DNA from: Gemmataceae bacterium
GTDB lineage: Bacteria; Planctomycetota; Planctomycetia; Gemmatales; Gemmataceae
Assembly: GCA_947490035.1 (NCBI GenBank)
Contig: CANLGS010000011.1
Location: 1 to 18,339 of the forward strand
Direction of reading: 5' to 3'
Length of the DNA stretch: 18,339 bases
The position numbers were made by a program, and so were the translations under genes. The notes below the pieces were generated by a model. It worked only from the letters and a program-made list of their open reading frames with translations. It was not told the origin of the DNA and ran no database searches. This document shows positions 16,877 through 18,339 of the stretch, in pieces. Position 1 is the stretch's first letter. Each line of letters begins with the position of its first letter.

Positions 16877-16985
16877 TGGCCCGCTGATGACGCAGATGGG
16901 AACGCAGATCAAATCAGATCAAGCAGAAATGCATTTGTTCTGATCTGATTTCATCTGCGCCGAAGTCCGCGTCATCTGCGGGCCA
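16877..16985. repeat. 109-base imperfect palindrome between two Tat-protein genes
   Basis: The left end tggcccgc (16877-16884) pairs with gcgggcca (16978-16985). Further matching blocks follow inward (gatgacgc/gcgtcatc, cgcagat/atctgcg, aaatcagatca/tgatctgattt), meeting near tgcatt at the centre. Mismatched patches separate the blocks. Unlike its surroundings it is AT-richer. It occupies almost all of the space between the dimethylformamidase-like gene and the Gfo/Idh gene, and would form a long hairpin in RNA. It may end the first transcript, but no T-run is seen. Confidence 0.85.
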
Positions 16986-17015
16986 GTGCTTTCTTCCTCT
17001 CCCGGAGTTCCCCTC

Positions 17016-18317
17016 ATGACCACTCGTCGAACGTTCCTCAAGTCCTCCACCGCCGGAGCCGCGACGCTCGCGCTCGCCGACGGCGCGCCCGCCGTCGCCG
17101 CCCCCGACAAACTCACCATCGCTCTCATCGGCTGCGGCGGGATGGGCAAACATCACCTCAACCTGCTCGTGAAGCACAAGCAACTGAACGTCGCCTACGT
17201 GTGCGACGTGGACGACAACCGCTTGAAAGACGCGGCCAAGATCGCGGCCGACGCGGGGCACGCGGTGAAGGCCGAAAAGGACATGCGGAAGGTGCTCGCG
17301 GACAAGGCCGTGACCGCGGTGTGGATGGCGACGCCCGACCACTGGCACACGCCCGGCGCCATCCTCGCCGCCGACGCGGGCAAGCACGTGTACGTCGAGA
17401 AGCCGTGTTCGCACAACGTCCGCGAAGGCCGGCTCCTCATCGCCGCCGCGAAGCGCAACAAGGTCCACATTCAGGTCGGCACGCAGTCGCGCAGCACGCC
17501 GACGTGTGCCGAGGCGATGAAGCGACTGCACGACGGCGCCATCGGCGAAGTGCTGGTCGTGAAGGCGTGGAACAGCCAGTTGCGGCGAAACCTCGGCAAG
17601 GTGAAGCCGAGCGAACCGCCCAAGCACATCGACTACGAGACGTGGCAGGGACCGGCCCCGGAGGCGCCGTTCTACACCAACCGCGTCCACGGCTCGTGGC
17701 GCTTCTTCCTCGCCTACGGTGCCGGCGACATGGGCAACGACGGCGTCCACGACATCGACGTGGGCGTGTGGGGGATGAAATTCGACACGCTCCCGAACCG
17801 CGTCGCGGCGCTCGGCGGCAAGCACTTCTTCGACGACGACCAGGAGTGGCCGGACACGCAGTACGTCGTGTGCGAGTACGACGCCGGTAACGGCGGCCCG
17901 AAGCCGCGACAGTTCATCTACGAGCAGCGCATCTGGTCGCCCTACGTCCAGGAAGGCTACGAAAACGGTTGCGCCTTCTACGGCACGAAAGGGATGCTCG
18001 TCGTCGGCCACAGCGAAGGCTGGAAGATGTTCGGCGAGAAGAACAAGCCGATCGAGGAAATGAAGGGGCGCGTCGATCTGCCGGCGCACCACCAGAACTT
18101 CATCGACGCCTGCCTGAAGGGCGACAAGCTCGCGTCGTCGGCGGAGGTGGGCCACATCTCCGCGGGCATCTGCCACCTGGCGAACATCAGCACGCGGCTG
18201 CGCAAAACAATCGAGTTCGACCCTGTAAAGGAAGTGGTGACCAACAGCCCGGACGCGAACGCGCTGCTGCGCCGCCAGTACCGGCCGAACCACTGGTCCG
18301 TACCGAAGGGCGTGTAG
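17016..18317 (+). CDS. Tat-exported Gfo/Idh/MocA family oxidoreductase
   Basis: The product is 433 aa. The N-terminus T-R-R-T-F-L-K is a near-perfect twin-arginine motif, followed by AGAATLALADGAPAVAAP. The Rossmann NAD(P)-binding loop is I-A-L-I-G39-C-G-G-M-G44. The family E128-K-P130 motif (VYVEKPCSHNVRE) is intact. G-N-D-G-V-H245-D-I-D follows and the C-terminal half is the alpha/beta substrate domain (WRFFLAYGAGDMG, then AHHQNFIDACLKG). Such exported members are numerous in planctomycetes and oxidise or rearrange sugars, acting with bound NAD(P). ATG 17016 has GGAG about 10 bases upstream and is preferred over a 10-codon longer frame because it begins the Tat motif directly. The substrate is not predictable from sequence. 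Confidence 0.93.
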   Translation: MTTRRTFLKSSTAGAATLALADGAPAVAAPDKLTIALIGCGGMGKHHLNLLVKHKQLNVAYVCDVDDNRLKDAAKIAADAGHAVKAEKDMRKVLADKAVTAVWMATPDHWHTPGAILAADAGKHVYVEKPCSHNVREGRLLIAAAKRNKVHIQVGTQSRSTPTCAEAMKRLHDGAIGEVLVVKAWNSQLRRNLGKVKPSEPPKHIDYETWQGPAPEAPFYTNRVHGSWRFFLAYGAGDMGNDGVHDIDVGVWGMKFDTLPNRVAALGGKHFFDDDQEWPDTQYVVCEYDAGNGGPKPRQFIYEQRIWSPYVQEGYENGCAFYGTKGMLVVGHSEGWKMFGEKNKPIEEMKGRVDLPAHHQNFIDACLKGDKLASSAEVGHISAGICHLANISTRLRKTIEFDPVKEVVTNSPDANALLRRQYRPNHWSVPKGV

Positions 18318-18324
18318 TTTCTCG

Positions 18325-18339
18325 GCCGCTTGCGGCTTC
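18325..18339. repeat. Partial copy of the 12406-12454 repeat at window end
   Basis: gccgcttgcggcttc is identical to 12442-12456 in the right part of the hairpin between the DUF1559 and DUF255 genes. It starts 8 bases after the Gfo/Idh stop codon and is cut by the window edge, so the second arm is not visible. Confidence 0.65.

Overview
The window looks like chromosomal DNA from a planctomycete of the Gemmata group (Gemmataceae). The basis is high G+C with strongly G/C-biased third codon positions, a pilin-like DUF1559 protein paired with a small lipoprotein, a TIGR02996 (Gemmata/Myxococcus repeat-companion) protein with leucine-rich repeats, Tat-exported Gfo/Idh/MocA and dimethylformamidase-like proteins, and many different short palindromic repeats between genes. 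This placement is inferred from family knowledge; no rRNA or tRNA is present to confirm it.

Layout. 171-1403 (-): secreted HEAT-repeat protein, divergent from 1702-4497 (+), an LptD/OstA-like outer-membrane protein, followed by a DgkA-family lipid kinase (4529-4951). Next is an iron-sulfur subunit of succinate dehydrogenase (5094-5846) without its partner subunits. A run on the minus strand follows, in transcription order rho (10266-8779), nnrE (8674-7982), holA (7955-6936) and a TIGR02996/LRR protein (6910-5873). After a 562-base gap without a gene come a lipoprotein (10829-11290) and a DUF1559 protein (11337-12398), both +. Facing them is a large exported DUF255 thioredoxin-fold protein with a C-terminal DsbD-alpha-like domain (14848-12464, -), with a small gamma-glutamylcyclotransferase-like gene upstream (15378-15028, -). 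The window closes with two Tat-exported proteins on +: a dimethylformamidase-beta-like protein (15436-16869) and a Gfo/Idh/MocA oxidoreductase (17016-18317).

Functionally this is mostly housekeeping (Rho, HolA, NnrE, SdhB) and cell-envelope material (LptD-like, DgkA-like, DUF1559, exported thioredoxin protein). I see no CRISPR array, transposase, phage gene, tRNA, rRNA or defence cassette.

The most unusual property is the non-coding DNA. Nearly every gap holds an inverted repeat, and most differ from one another: 71-89, 1483-1611, 4944-5043, 6919-6932, 7973-7993, 8698-8722, 8736-8761, 12406-12454, 14902-15010 and 16877-16985, plus a fragment at 18325-18339. Some contain stop codons of real genes, and one related hairpin (15500-15519) lies inside the coding sequence of a Tat signal peptide. 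The other item worth attention is the secreted DUF255 + DsbD-alpha fusion.
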